Under the pieces are notes generated by a model. The model saw only the letters and a list, made by a program, of their open reading frames with translations. It was not told the origin of the DNA and searched no databases. A program made the position numbers and the translations under genes. A DNA stretch of 64,000 nucleotides from Microbacterium yannicii. Its GTDB lineage: Bacteria; Actinomycetota; Actinomycetes; Actinomycetales; Microbacteriaceae. Below, piece by piece: positions 18,121 to 27,924 of the stretch. Within the stretch, counting starts at the first letter, position 1; each line of letters begins with the position of its first letter. The stretch covers positions 1-64,000 of the forward strand of contig NZ_JAMXMB010000042.1 in NCBI RefSeq assembly GCF_024055635.1. Direction: 5' to 3'.

Positions 18121-19149
18121 ATGACGGACCCGGATGCCGCGACCGCCGCGGTGGCGGATCGGTACGCGCGGTTCGCGCGTGACGAGGCGCCCGGACGCTC
18201 GCCCCTCTACGCGGACTGGGCCGGCGGAGTCGCCGCCGATCCCGGGCTCGCCGCGATCCTCGCGCGCATTCCTGCGGCGCATCGCCAGCCGCCGCTCGTC
18301 TTCGCCGTGACACGCATGCTCGGGGCACCGGAAGAGGCCTTTCCCGTCTGGGCCGCATGGCTGCGCGCACACGCCGACGAGGTCGTGGCCGAGGCATCCG
18401 TCCGCCGCCTGCAGACCAACGAGCCGCAGCGGTGCGCGGTGCTGCTGCCGGCGCTGGCCACCGTGCCGGGGCCGATCGCCCTGCTCGAGGTGGGCGCGAG
18501 CGCGGGACTGTGCCTGTATCCCGACCGCTACTCGTACCGCTATCGCGCCGGCGACGGTCTCCACGCGCTGGATCCGCCCGATGGAGCGTCGAGGGTGGTG
18601 CTCGACTGCGATGTCACCGGAGACCCGCCTCTGCGCATGCCGCAGGTGGTGTGGCGGGCCGGGATCGACCTCCATCCGCTCGACGCCGCCGACGCGGACG
18701 ACCGCCGCTTCCTCACGAGCCTGGTGTGGCCGGGGGAGTCGGGCCGCGCCGAGCGGATCGGCGCGGCCCTCGACATCGTCGCGGCAGAGCCGCCGCTGCT
18801 GATGGCCGGCGATGCCTCCGACCCCGCTGTGCTGCATGCGGCTGTCGCGGGAGCCCCTGCGGGCGCGACGCTCGTCGTGACGACCCCAGGGGTGCTCCCG
18901 CACATCCCGCGCGCGGAGCGCGAACGGCTGCTGGACGCCGTGGCGGCGCTCGGCTTCCGACGGCGAGCGGTGTGGATCACGATCGACCCGCCGGCGCTGC
19001 ACCAGCGGTGGCGACCGCCTGTCGACCCCGGCACGTGGGGTGGCTTCGTGCTCGGTCGCGACGGGCAGCCGCTTGCGGCGGTGGATCCGCTCGGCGCGTT
19101 CGCGCACTGGCGCGCGTGGCGCACCGGCCGGACGGATGCCGCGGGCTAG
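18121..19149 (+). CDS. DUF2332 family protein
   Basis: The 342-residue product matches actinobacterial DUF2332 proteins, whose biochemical function is unknown. Recognisable are the N-terminal helical region (RYARFARDEAPGRSPLYADWA), the Gly-rich ALLEVGASAGLCLYPDRY, which resembles an S-adenosylmethionine-type GxGxG loop, and TPGVLPHIP. The methyltransferase-like loop is an observation only. ATG 18121 is chosen for the conserved N-terminus; upstream in-frame codons overlap msrB on the other strand. Confidence 0.85.
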   Translation: MTDPDAATAAVADRYARFARDEAPGRSPLYADWAGGVAADPGLAAILARIPAAHRQPPLVFAVTRMLGAPEEAFPVWAAWLRAHADEVVAEASVRRLQTNEPQRCAVLLPALATVPGPIALLEVGASAGLCLYPDRYSYRYRAGDGLHALDPPDGASRVVLDCDVTGDPPLRMPQVVWRAGIDLHPLDAADADDRRFLTSLVWPGESGRAERIGAALDIVAAEPPLLMAGDASDPAVLHAAVAGAPAGATLVVTTPGVLPHIPRAERERLLDAVAALGFRRRAVWITIDPPALHQRWRPPVDPGTWGGFVLGRDGQPLAAVDPLGAFAHWRAWRTGRTDAAG

Positions 19150-19152
19150 CGT
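19147..19152 (+). promoter_or_regulatory. -10 element of the DUF3263 gene, leaderless arrangement
   Basis: TAGCGT ends six bases before the GTG start and overlaps the stop codon of the preceding gene. Confidence 0.45.
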
Positions 19153-19158
19153 GGACGC

Positions 19159-19407
19159 GTGCCCCTGACCGACCGCGATCGCGCCCTCCTCGACTTCGAG
19201 GTCGAGTGGCGACGGCACGCGGGGGCCAAGGAGGAGGCGATCCGGGCGGAGCTCGGCATCTCGCCAGCGCGCTACTACCAGCTGCTCGGGCGGCTGATCG
19301 ACACGACCGAGGCGCAGGAGCACGATCCGATGCTCGTGAAGCGGCTCCGGCGGCTGCGCGATGCACGCGTGCACGAGCGCGCCGCCCGCGCCGCCGATGC
19401 GCGCTGA
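19159..19407 (+). CDS. DUF3263 small helix-turn-helix-like protein
   Basis: An 82-residue actinobacterial DUF3263 protein. The start LTDRDRALLDFE and the segment IRAELGISPARYYQLLGRLID are characteristic; the latter looks like the recognition part of a helix-turn-helix, so a DNA-binding role is plausible but untested from sequence. Very charged C-terminus. It starts 10 bases after the DUF2332 gene and has its own -10 element. Confidence 0.88.
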   Translation: MPLTDRDRALLDFEVEWRRHAGAKEEAIRAELGISPARYYQLLGRLIDTTEAQEHDPMLVKRLRRLRDARVHERAARAADAR

Positions 19408-19471
19408 CGGCCTCCGGCGCCGGTTGGGGCGGGACGGGCTGTCGCGCGCGGGACGTCCAGCCTTCGCCGGG

Positions 19472-19477
19472 TAGCAT
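19472..19477 (+). promoter_or_regulatory. -10 element of the LytR_C gene, leaderless arrangement
   Basis: TAGCAT ends six bases before the GTG start, with no ribosome binding site between. Confidence 0.45.
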
Positions 19478-19483
19478 CGACGG

Positions 19484-20053
19484 GTGCCGACCACCAGCTA
19501 CCCTCGGGATCGCTTCGACGATGTGCCGGAGACGGACCGCGTCGGCGCTCACCGGGCGGAGAACCCGCGCATGCGCGGCTGGGTGGTGCTGCTGTGGGCA
19601 GCGCTGGCGACCGTCGTCCTCGTCGTGATCGGCATCTTCGGCACGCTGCTCGCCTCCGGTCGGATCGACCTGGTCCCGACCCCCACTCCCACCGTCGCGC
19701 CGGTGCCCGAGGTCACTCCCGTCATCGACGTGAACTACGACGTCATGATCCTCAACGCCACGCCCGAGCAGGGACTGGCCACGCAGATGAAGGACGTGGT
19801 CACCGGTGCGGGCTGGGCCGATGACAAGGTCACCGCGGGTGAGGCGGGTTCGCAGGACTTCCCGACGACCACGGTCTTCTACGTCGACCCGGCGGACGAG
19901 GCGGCGGCGGCGGGACTCGCCGGCGTCATCGGCGGCGCCGCGATCGAGCAGAGCGAGGCCTATCCGGCGACCTCGCCCGACGTGCCTCAGCTGACCGTCG
20001 TGATCGGTCTCGATCGCACCGCGGCCGGGCAGGCTCCGACTCCCACGCCCTGA
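19484..20053 (+). CDS. LytR C-terminal domain membrane protein
   Basis: The 189-residue protein has a cytoplasmic N-terminus, a membrane helix at about residues 36-57, a Pro/Thr/Val linker and an extracytoplasmic LytR_C domain starting around VNYDVMILNATPEQGLATQM. LytR_C domains occur in cell-envelope proteins related to LytR-CpsA-Psr factors, but this one lacks the catalytic LCP domain, so a ligase role is not expected. It ends in a short Thr-Pro tail like that of the DsbA-like protein at 13026. Confidence 0.85.
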   Translation: MPTTSYPRDRFDDVPETDRVGAHRAENPRMRGWVVLLWAALATVVLVVIGIFGTLLASGRIDLVPTPTPTVAPVPEVTPVIDVNYDVMILNATPEQGLATQMKDVVTGAGWADDKVTAGEAGSQDFPTTTVFYVDPADEAAAAGLAGVIGGAAIEQSEAYPATSPDVPQLTVVIGLDRTAAGQAPTPTP

Positions 20054-20185
20054 CCGCTCGACCGGGTGTGTTTCGCGCCGGTAAACACTTGTGTTCCTGC
20101 GTGTCAACAAGTGACGAATCGCGTCGAGGCCCTCTTTTTGCCTGCATACGATGAAGCCCTGCACCGCCGGCTACAGGAGATTCGC

Positions 20186-20386
20186 ATGACCCAGGGCACC
20201 GTCAAATGGTTCAACGCCGAGAAGGGATTCGGCTTCATCACCGTCACGGACGGCCAGGACGTCTTCGTCCACTACTCCAACATCGACATGACGGGCTTCC
20301 GCGTGCTCGAAGAGGGGCAGACCGTGGAGTTCGAGGTCGGATCCGGCCAGAAGGGCCCCCAGGCGGAGGCCGTGCGCGTCGTCTGA
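20186..20386 (+). CDS. cspA: Cold-shock protein, CspA family
   Basis: A 66-residue single-domain nucleic-acid chaperone with both RNA-binding motifs: KGFGFITV (RNP1) and VFVHYSNI (RNP2). It starts with TQGTVKWFNAEKGFG, typical of actinobacterial CspA. ATG 20186 has AGGAGA upstream. About 130 bases of non-coding leader follow the previous gene; this leader carries palindromic sequence around AACACTTGTGTT (20084-20095) and the pair CACTTGT (20086-20092) / ACAAGTG (20107-20113), which could be an operator or RNA structure. Confidence 0.95.
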   Translation: MTQGTVKWFNAEKGFGFITVTDGQDVFVHYSNIDMTGFRVLEEGQTVEFEVGSGQKGPQAEAVRVV

Positions 20387-20417
20387 ACGACTGTCACAGC
20401 GCTCTGCGCTGAACCCG

Positions 20418-20457
20418 ACGAGGAGACGGGATGCCGCGAGGCATCCCGTCTCCTCGT
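20418..20457 (+). terminator. cspA terminator hairpin
   Basis: A perfect 17-bp stem (20418-20434 with 20441-20457) closes on a short loop about 30 bases after the cspA stop. Confidence 0.8.
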
Positions 20458-20479
20458 GTTTCGGCATCCGTCATCGCGG

Positions 20480-20506
20480 CTTGCACTCGATAGGGTCGAG
20501 TGCCAG
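20480..20506. promoter_or_regulatory. Upstream CIRCE-like element overlapping the groEL promoter
   Basis: TTGCACTC and GAGTGCCA are separated by nine bases, close to the CIRCE consensus arms. TTGCAC (20481-20486) can serve as a -35 element with CAGAAT 17 bases downstream (20504-20509) as -10, so HrcA binding here would block RNA polymerase directly. Confidence 0.8.
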
Positions 20507-20512
20507 AATGAT

Positions 20513-20539
20513 TTAGCACTCGTGATTGTTGAGTGCTAA
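20513..20539. promoter_or_regulatory. Perfect CIRCE operator (HrcA binding site)
   Basis: TTAGCACTC, nine bases, GAGTGCTAA: an exact match to the CIRCE consensus. It lies in the 5' leader 36 bases before groEL. Together with the element at 20480 it makes a tandem HrcA target for heat-shock control. Confidence 0.95.
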
Positions 20540-20575
20540 TACCCAGAGCCAACGTTCCGGAGGGACGACACACAC

Positions 20576-22195
<1,620 letters not shown>

Positions 22196-22220
22196 TCCAG
22201 CCCATCGCGTAACGCGTTCA

Positions 22221-22254
22221 CAGAACGGCCCCTCTTCGCGGAGGGGCCGTTCTG
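22221..22254. terminator. groEL terminator hairpin
   Basis: A perfect 14-bp stem (22221-22234 with 22241-22254) sits between convergent groEL and the WXG100 gene and can serve both. Confidence 0.8.
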
Positions 22255-22271
22255 CGTCTGTGCCGACCGGG

Positions 22272-22559
22272 TCAGCGGAAGAGGCTCGTCGTGGCCAGCT
22301 CGGTGTCGGCGTACTGCCGGCCCGCGGCGGCGAGCGACGCGTTGATGCTCGTGAGCGACTCCTCGACCTGACGCTGCGTGGCGCGCCACTGGTCGACGAC
22401 GCCCGCGAACGCCACTGCAGCGGAGCCGGTCCACGACGACTGCAGCTGCGTCAGCTGTGCGAGCATCGCGTTCGACTCCGCCTGCAGACGGTCGATCGTG
22501 CCGCGCACCGTGGCGGTCGAGGTGAGGATGCTGTCGCTGTCGACGGTGAAGACGGCCAT
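22272..22559 (-). CDS. WXG100 family (ESAT-6-like) protein
   Basis: A 95-residue, mostly helical protein with the central hairpin SSWTGSAA, the hallmark of WXG100 secreted substrates of type VII secretion systems. The C-terminal QYADTELAT resembles the YxxxD/E export signal, followed by a short tail ending in FR. ATG 22559 has AGGAGC upstream. No type VII ATPase or membrane component is nearby, so it is an orphan in this window and may serve a system elsewhere. Confidence 0.9.
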   Translation of the reverse strand: MAVFTVDSDSILTSTATVRGTIDRLQAESNAMLAQLTQLQSSWTGSAAVAFAGVVDQWRATQRQVEESLTSINASLAAAGRQYADTELATTSLFR

Positions 22560-22708
22560 TCGGGGCTCCTGATCAACGTGCGGAGGCCGGATGCCGAACC
22601 GCGGTGACCGCAACGCTAGGCGTCCGCACGGGGCGGGGAGCGGCATCCGTCGTCATCTGGGGATGGTGGACACGCGGCGCCGGCTGGGGAGGAGACTCCA
22701 GCGACCCT

Positions 22709-24460
22709 CTACTCGAGCGGGCTTTCCACACGCCGCATCGGCTGGGTCGGAATGTCGACGTGCTCCACGGCTGCGCGGGCGTCGGCCAGTGGGAAGGCCA
22801 CGCGGAACGTCGCACCTCCGCCCGGGGTGTCGACGACGTCGACAGACCCGTGGAGCGCCTCGACGATGGACGCCACGATCGAGAGGCCGAGGCCCGATCC
22901 GCCGGTCTCGCGCGTGCGTGAGGTGTCCGCGCGCCAGAAGCGCTGGAAGATCTTGTCCTTGATCTGATCGGGCACGCCCTCGCCGTGATCGGCGATCTCG
23001 ATCCACCCCATGCGGGCGCGGGCATCGACACCGACGCGCAGTTCGATTGGCGAGTCCTCGGCGGTGAAGCGTCGCGCGTTGCCGAGCAGGTTGGCGACGA
23101 CCTGCCGGATGCGGTTCTCGTCGCCGAGCACCACCGGCTCGAGCTCGTCTGCCGATGGGATGTCGGCGTCGGCCTCCGGAAGGAGCGGGGATGCGGCCGT
23201 CGGCACGGCACCCGTCGCCGGCAGGGGCTTGGGCCGCCTCCGCAGCAGCGAGAGGGTCGCTCCGGCCCGGGAGATGGCCGACGGGCTGCCCGCTCGCCGC
23301 TTGTCGTCGGAGGTGGCCGTCGACTCCGTGACGGCGGCTGCGGCGGCGTCTTCCAGCGTGGTGTCGATGACGGTCACAGGGCGTGCCGGCGCGGCCGCCC
23401 GCACGTCGAGGGCGGCGTCTCGTGCGACCGGCCGCAGATCGACCGGGCCGATGGCGACATCGCGACGCTCGTCGAGGCGTGCCAGGGCGAGCAGATCCTC
23501 GACGAGGAGGCCCATGCGGATGGCCTCCTTCTCGATGCGCTCCATCGACTGGGCGACGTCCTCGTCGCCGCGCACCGCGCCCATGCGGTACAGCTCGGCG
23601 TAGCCCCGCACGGTGACCAGCGGCGTTCGCAGTTCGTGGCTGGCGTCGCCGATGAACCGCCGCATCTGCCGCACGGTGGCGTCGCGCTGGGTGAGGGCGG
23701 CGTCGACGCGGTCGAGCATCGCGTTGATCGCGGTCTTCAGGCGACCGACCTCGGTCGTCGTCGGCTCGATGTCGGTCATGCGCAGGCTGAAGTCACCGGC
23801 CGCGATCGCGTCGGCGGTGGATTCGACCTGGCCGAGGCTGCGGAAGGTGAGCGTGACGAGGTAGCGCGTCGCGACGGCGCCGCCCACGAGGATCAGCAGG
23901 GCCAGGATGCTGTAGATCCCGATGTACGAGGCGATGGTGCGGTTCACGGTGGCGAGGGGGACGGCCACCATCTGCGTGTAGAGCAGTCCCGAGTTGGCCA
24001 GTTCCTGCACCGTGACAGTCGCGCGGAACTCGGTGTCGCCGTCCTCGGAGGAGAGCGTCTTGATCTGCAGCTCCTGCGACTGCGCGACGTCGAGAGGGAA
24101 CTCGGACGGGAAAGCCGGCTCTGGACCCCCTCGACCACCTGCGGTCTCGAGCAGCGTCCCGTGCGTCGGTTCGTACACCGCGACGAAATAATCCGTCTGG
24201 GGCGCGTTCGTGATCGGCTGGGCCTTGAGGTCCCCCTCGTTCGCGCTCAGATCGAGCAGCGGGCCTGCAGCATCCGTCCGTGCGAGCGAGTCGACCTGGG
24301 TGTCGACGCCGTCGACGAGCGAGTTGCGCAGGAACGCCGCCGTGCCGACGCCGGCGGCGATGAGGCCGATCGCCAGGAGCGCGACAGTGACCCCGGTGAC
24401 CTTGGCGCGCAGACTCGTGCCGCGCCACCACCGGGTGATCGCGTCGGGCTTCTGCGCCAG
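22709..24460 (-). CDS. Sensor histidine kinase with probable CTG start
   Basis: Membrane kinase paired with the regulator at 24485. Read from CTG 24460 it has 583 residues: membrane helix about 23-41, extracytoplasmic domain about 42-172, second helix about 176-201, HAMP, phospho-acceptor His275 in ASHELRTP, and a HATPase with NLLGNARRFT, DHGEGVPD and GGSGLGLS. A roughly 75-residue low-complexity insert separates the His domain from the N box. No ATG, GTG or TTG lies between the regulator's TAA and 24178, yet coding sequence with the first membrane helix continues upstream; GAGGGGG stands five bases before CTG 24460. A GTG start at 24178 would delete the helix. Confidence 0.88.
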   Translation of the reverse strand: MAQKPDAITRWWRGTSLRAKVTGVTVALLAIGLIAAGVGTAAFLRNSLVDGVDTQVDSLARTDAAGPLLDLSANEGDLKAQPITNAPQTDYFVAVYEPTHGTLLETAGGRGGPEPAFPSEFPLDVAQSQELQIKTLSSEDGDTEFRATVTVQELANSGLLYTQMVAVPLATVNRTIASYIGIYSILALLILVGGAVATRYLVTLTFRSLGQVESTADAIAAGDFSLRMTDIEPTTTEVGRLKTAINAMLDRVDAALTQRDATVRQMRRFIGDASHELRTPLVTVRGYAELYRMGAVRGDEDVAQSMERIEKEAIRMGLLVEDLLALARLDERRDVAIGPVDLRPVARDAALDVRAAAPARPVTVIDTTLEDAAAAAVTESTATSDDKRRAGSPSAISRAGATLSLLRRRPKPLPATGAVPTAASPLLPEADADIPSADELEPVVLGDENRIRQVVANLLGNARRFTAEDSPIELRVGVDARARMGWIEIADHGEGVPDQIKDKIFQRFWRADTSRTRETGGSGLGLSIVASIVEALHGSVDVVDTPGGGATFRVAFPLADARAAVEHVDIPTQPMRRVESPLE

Positions 24461-24484
24461 GTCGTCCCCCTCGCTCGAGCCGCG

Positions 24485-25177
24485 TTACGCGGTCTTGCCG
24501 GCCTTCAGCATGTAGCCGAAGCCGCGCTTGGTCTGGATGAGCGGCTCCGTCGAGTGCGGATCGATCTTGCGACGGAGGTACGAGATGTAGCTCTCCACGA
24601 TGCCGGCGTCGCCGTTGAAGTCGTACTCCCAGACGTGGTCGAGGATCTGCGCCTTCGAGAGCACGCGGTTGGGATTCAGCATGAGGTAGCGCAGCAGCTT
24701 GAACTCGGTGGGGCTGAGGTCGATCGACGCCTCGCCGACCTGGACGTCGTGCGTGTCCTGGTCCATCGTGATCTCGCCGGCGCGGATGACGGACTCCTCG
24801 TCCGCCTGCATCGTCCGGCGGAGGATCGCCTGGATGCGCGCCACGATCTCGTCGAGACTGAAGGGCTTGGTGACGTAGTCGTCGCCGCCGGCGTTGAGGC
24901 CGGTGATCTTGTCCTCGGTCTCGTCCTTCGCGGTGAGGAAGAGGATCGGCGCGGTGTAGCCGGCGCCGCGGAGGCGCTTGGTGACGCTGAACCCGTTCAT
25001 GTCGGGCAGCATCACATCGAGGATGATGAGGTCCGGCTCCTCTTCGAGGACGGCGGAGATCGTCTGTGCGCCGTTCGAGACGGCCCGTACCTGGAATCCG
25101 GCGAATCGCAGGCTCGTGATCAGCAGATCGCGAATGTTCGGTTCGTCGTCCACGACGAGGATGCGCGGTGCGGTCAT
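24485..25177 (-). CDS. OmpR-family response regulator
   Basis: A 230-residue regulator with receiver domain (Asp10-Asp11 pocket, phospho-acceptor Asp54 in IILDVMLPD, TKPFS lysine) and winged-helix domain (about 135-228). It resembles the mycobacterial TcrX/PhoP group. Its TAA is in the same frame as the downstream kinase, which begins 24 bases later, so the pair is one operon. CATAAT ends six bases before ATG 25177 and may be the -10; GAGGG within those six bases could alternatively act as a ribosome binding site. Confidence 0.94.
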   Translation of the reverse strand: MTAPRILVVDDEPNIRDLLITSLRFAGFQVRAVSNGAQTISAVLEEEPDLIILDVMLPDMNGFSVTKRLRGAGYTAPILFLTAKDETEDKITGLNAGGDDYVTKPFSLDEIVARIQAILRRTMQADEESVIRAGEITMDQDTHDVQVGEASIDLSPTEFKLLRYLMLNPNRVLSKAQILDHVWEYDFNGDAGIVESYISYLRRKIDPHSTEPLIQTKRGFGYMLKAGKTA

Positions 25178-25240
25178 GCCCTCATTATGTCGGCGGAACC
25201 GATGCGGCGTCTGGATATCGGCGCCGCGGCCCCGAAATCG

Positions 25241-25954
25241 TCATCCCGCGGTGGAACGGATCTCGACGCAGCATCGTCCGGCGGCGGGGGCGAGAACGGG
25301 GGTGCGCGGGTCGCCCGTCGCTGTCGCGAGGCCGCGGACGAGTTGGAGATTGGCGCCGCAGATGAGGTCGGTGTGGCGCGCAGCCAGGGCGTGGAAGGGG
25401 CAGTTCTCGAGAACGATGTCGCCCGGATCTTCCGCGGACATGTCGGGTTCGTCGCCGGATGCCGTGTCGTCGCGTTCATGCTGTCCGAGCGCGCGGGGCG
25501 CATAGCCGCACGCGGTGAGGGCCCCCTCGAGGCTCGGCCGGCCGGCTCCGATGGCGGCGCCCGCGGCGAAGGCCTCGGTGGCCAGTGCGGTGCGCACCGG
25601 GATCCCCTTCTCATCCGCGTGCTGCACGGCGGCGGCCAGCAGTTCGCCGGCCAGTTCGTAGTGGCGTTCGGGAATCGTGGCGGCGAGCTCGGCCGCACTC
25701 GCGCGGTAGAGCTTCGCGGGCCGCCCGGCACCTGGCCCGGTGCGCCCGGAGCGCCGGGCGTACTCGACCGTCAGGAGTCCGGCATCCGCGAGTCTGTCGA
25801 GATTCAGCGCCGCCGTGCTGCGCGGGATGCCCAGAGCCGAGGCGGCGTCGTCGCGACTGATGGGGCGTTGCGAGGCCAGGCGGTACAGCTCGCGTCTCTG
25901 CGCGTCGGCCAGGGCGGCGACCGCATCGACGCGCTGGGGAGTGAGGATGCCCAC
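25241..25954 (-). CDS. Cysteine-rich HTH regulator (COG2345/SufR-like)
   Basis: The 237-residue protein has an N-terminal winged helix (about 20-80, ISRDDAASALGIPRSTAALN) and a C-terminal cysteine motif: Cys185 in NCPFHALA, Cys199 in DLICG and the pair Cys228-Cys229 in GRCCVEI. This layout is that of ArsR-like COG2345 regulators, which include the Fe-S-binding SufR. It is divergent from folE and the two promoters overlap, so it probably controls the pterin cluster and itself. GTG 25954 with a TAGACT -10 six bases upstream. An Fe-S cluster is inferred from the cysteines only. Confidence 0.85.
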   Translation of the reverse strand: MGILTPQRVDAVAALADAQRRELYRLASQRPISRDDAASALGIPRSTAALNLDRLADAGLLTVEYARRSGRTGPGAGRPAKLYRASAAELAATIPERHYELAGELLAAAVQHADEKGIPVRTALATEAFAAGAAIGAGRPSLEGALTACGYAPRALGQHERDDTASGDEPDMSAEDPGDIVLENCPFHALAARHTDLICGANLQLVRGLATATGDPRTPVLAPAAGRCCVEIRSTAG

Positions 25955-25960
25955 GGCCGG

Positions 25961-26013
25961 AGTCTACCTCTAAAAGCAGAAACCTTGACAAAAGAATCCG
26001 AGGCACCTAGCGT
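25961..26013. promoter_or_regulatory. Overlapping divergent promoters of the regulator gene and folE
   Basis: On the plus strand TTGACA (25985-25990) and TAGCGT (26008-26013) are 17 bases apart, a good promoter for folE. On the minus strand TAGACT (25961-25966) is the -10 of the regulator, ending six bases before its GTG, with TTGTCA-like sequence overlapping the folE -35. The AT-rich stretch between them is the likely operator. Confidence 0.65.
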
Positions 26014-26057
26014 CAGGGCCAGGCGAGCCGTTCGTGCTCACCCGAAGGAGTCGGATG

Positions 26058-26660
26058 ATGTCGATCGCTGCCTCCGCCGCACCGCTGCACGCGGTCACCG
26101 ACGACGCCACGGTCGATCGCGAGGCTGCGATGGCGGCCGTCGCCGACCTGCTCGTCGCGCTGGGGCACGATCCCGACCACGGCGACCTCGCCGACACGCC
26201 GCGACGGGTGGCCGACGCCCTCATCGAGATGCTGTCGTCGGAGCCGTTCGAGATGACCACCTTCGCGAACGACGACGGGTACGACGAGCCCGTCGTGGTG
26301 CACGGCATCCCGTTCGTCTCGCTCTGCCGCCATCACCTGCTGCCGTTCCGCGGCACAGCCGCCGTCGGCTACCTGCCCGGTGAGCGGCTGGTCGGCCTGT
26401 CGAAGCTGGCGCGCGTCGTCGAGCACCATGCCCGTGGGCTGCAGGTGCAGGAGTCTCTGACCATGCAGATCGCGCGCACGCTCGAGACGGCCCTGACTCC
26501 TCGCGGCGTCGGCGTGGTGCTCGAAGCGGAGCATCTGTGCATGTCGGCGCGGGGCGTGCGCACGGCGACCGCGCTGACCGCGACCTCGGCGTTCCGCGGC
26601 GAGTTCGCACATGACCGCGCCGTTCAGGCGCGGTTCACGGGGGCCGCGCGCCCGGCCTGA
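26058..26660 (+). CDS. folE: GTP cyclohydrolase I
   Basis: FolE converts GTP to 7,8-dihydroneopterin triphosphate, the first pterin step. The 200-residue product has the zinc ligands Cys90 and His93 in SLCRHHLLPF and Cys161 in EHLCMSARG, plus GYLPGERLVGLSKLAR and QVQESLTMQIA. ATG 26058 is favoured over the adjacent in-frame ATG 26055 because GAAGGAG lies seven bases upstream. It heads a four-gene operon with an FAD reductase, folP and a RibD-like reductase, without folB or folK. Confidence 0.95.
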   Translation: MSIAASAAPLHAVTDDATVDREAAMAAVADLLVALGHDPDHGDLADTPRRVADALIEMLSSEPFEMTTFANDDGYDEPVVVHGIPFVSLCRHHLLPFRGTAAVGYLPGERLVGLSKLARVVEHHARGLQVQESLTMQIARTLETALTPRGVGVVLEAEHLCMSARGVRTATALTATSAFRGEFAHDRAVQARFTGAARPA

Positions 26661-26685
26661 CACGACACCGACGAGAGGAATCGTC

Positions 26686-27924
26686 ATGAGCCACATGCTG
26701 ATCATCGGAGGAGGCCTCGCGGGCGGGACCGCTGCCGAGGCGCTGCGCGAAGAGGGCTTCGACGGCGACATCACGATCGTCGCCGCCGAGCCGCACCCGC
26801 CCTATCAGCGGCCGCCGCTGTCGAAGGGGTACCTGGCCGGAAGCGAGGGGATGGATGCCGTCATCCTGCACCCTGCGGACTGGTACGCCGAACGTGGCAT
26901 CCGTCTCGTCAGCGGTGTGGCCGCGACCGCGCTCGACCCCGCGGCGCACACGGTGCAGCTCGCGGACGGGAGCGGTCTGCACTACGACACGGTGCTGCTG
27001 GCGACCGGCGCGACGCCGCGCATGATCCCCCTCCCGGGCCACGAGCTTCCCGGCGTCATGACGCTGCGTCGCCTCGACGACTCGCAGACGCTCGCAGCGG
27101 AGCTGCGCGGCGGCGGACGACGGCTCGTGGTGATCGGTGCGGGCTGGATCGGCATGGAGGTCGCCGCCACCGCGCGCGGCTTCGGCAACGAGGTGGCGAT
27201 CCTCGAGCGCGATGACGTGCCGCTGGCCGCCGCTCTCGGCCCCGAGATGGGGGAGGTCTTCCGCACGCTGCACCTCGAGCACGGCGTCGACCTGCGCACG
27301 TCCGTCGCGGTGGAGCGGATCACCGGGTCGGACCGTGCCGACGGGGTGGTCGTCGACGGTGAGACCCTCCCCGCAGACCTCGTGCTGATCGGCGTCGGCG
27401 CGGCGCCCGACACCGCACTCGCCGAGGCCGCCGGCCTCGACATCCTCAACGGCGTCCTCACCGATGCGGCGCTGCGCACCAGCGCACCCGACGTGTACGC
27501 GGCAGGGGACGTCGCCAATCCGTTCCACCCGGTGCTGCAGCGCCATCTGCGCAGCGAGCACTGGGCCAACGCGCTGAACGCGGGCAAGGTCGCGGCTCGA
27601 GCGATGCTCGGCATGCCGGCATCCTTCGACGACATCCCGTACTTCTACACCGATCAGTACGACCTCGGCATGGAGCTGTCGGGCTACGCACCGCTCATGG
27701 CGGATGCCGAGCTCGTTATCCGCGGTGATCTCGCCGCCCGCGAGTTCGTCGCGTTCTGGGTCGACGCTGCCGATTCGTCCGGCCGGGGTCGCGTGGTCGC
27801 GGGGATGAACGTCAACGTCTGGGACGTCAACGAGACGGTGCAGTCGCTGATCCGCTCGGGGGAGCGGGTCGACGCGGAGCGCCTGCGGGACGGGGACGTG
27901 CCGCTGGATAGCCTGCTCCCGTGA
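26686..27924 (+). CDS. FAD-dependent NAD(P)H reductase, ferredoxin-reductase-like
   Basis: A 412-residue two-dinucleotide-binding flavoprotein like the reductases of oxygenase and P450 systems. FAD site IIGGGLAGGTAAEAL (residues 5-19), PPYQRPPLSKGYL, LLATGATPR, NAD(P) site VVIGAGWIGMEVAA (about 147-160), and the FAD-closing VYAAGDVANPF. The C-terminal reductase domain includes YFYTDQYDLGMELSGY. No ferredoxin or oxygenase is adjacent; instead it sits between folE and folP, overlapping folP by GTGA. ATG 26686 follows GAGAGGA. Confidence 0.92.
   Translation: MSHMLIIGGGLAGGTAAEALREEGFDGDITIVAAEPHPPYQRPPLSKGYLAGSEGMDAVILHPADWYAERGIRLVSGVAATALDPAAHTVQLADGSGLHYDTVLLATGATPRMIPLPGHELPGVMTLRRLDDSQTLAAELRGGGRRLVVIGAGWIGMEVAATARGFGNEVAILERDDVPLAAALGPEMGEVFRTLHLEHGVDLRTSVAVERITGSDRADGVVVDGETLPADLVLIGVGAAPDTALAEAAGLDILNGVLTDAALRTSAPDVYAAGDVANPFHPVLQRHLRSEHWANALNAGKVAARAMLGMPASFDDIPYFYTDQYDLGMELSGYAPLMADAELVIRGDLAAREFVAFWVDAADSSGRGRVVAGMNVNVWDVNETVQSLIRSGERVDAERLRDGDVPLDSLLP

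Noticed and set aside
24178..24180. GTG 24178 as the histidine kinase start
   Set aside because: It would remove the first membrane helix and most of the sensor domain, though coding-quality sequence continues upstream.
22985..26383. A 1,132-codon open frame on the plus strand
   Set aside because: Antisense to the two-component pair and regulator; it also runs into folE in another frame. GC shadow.
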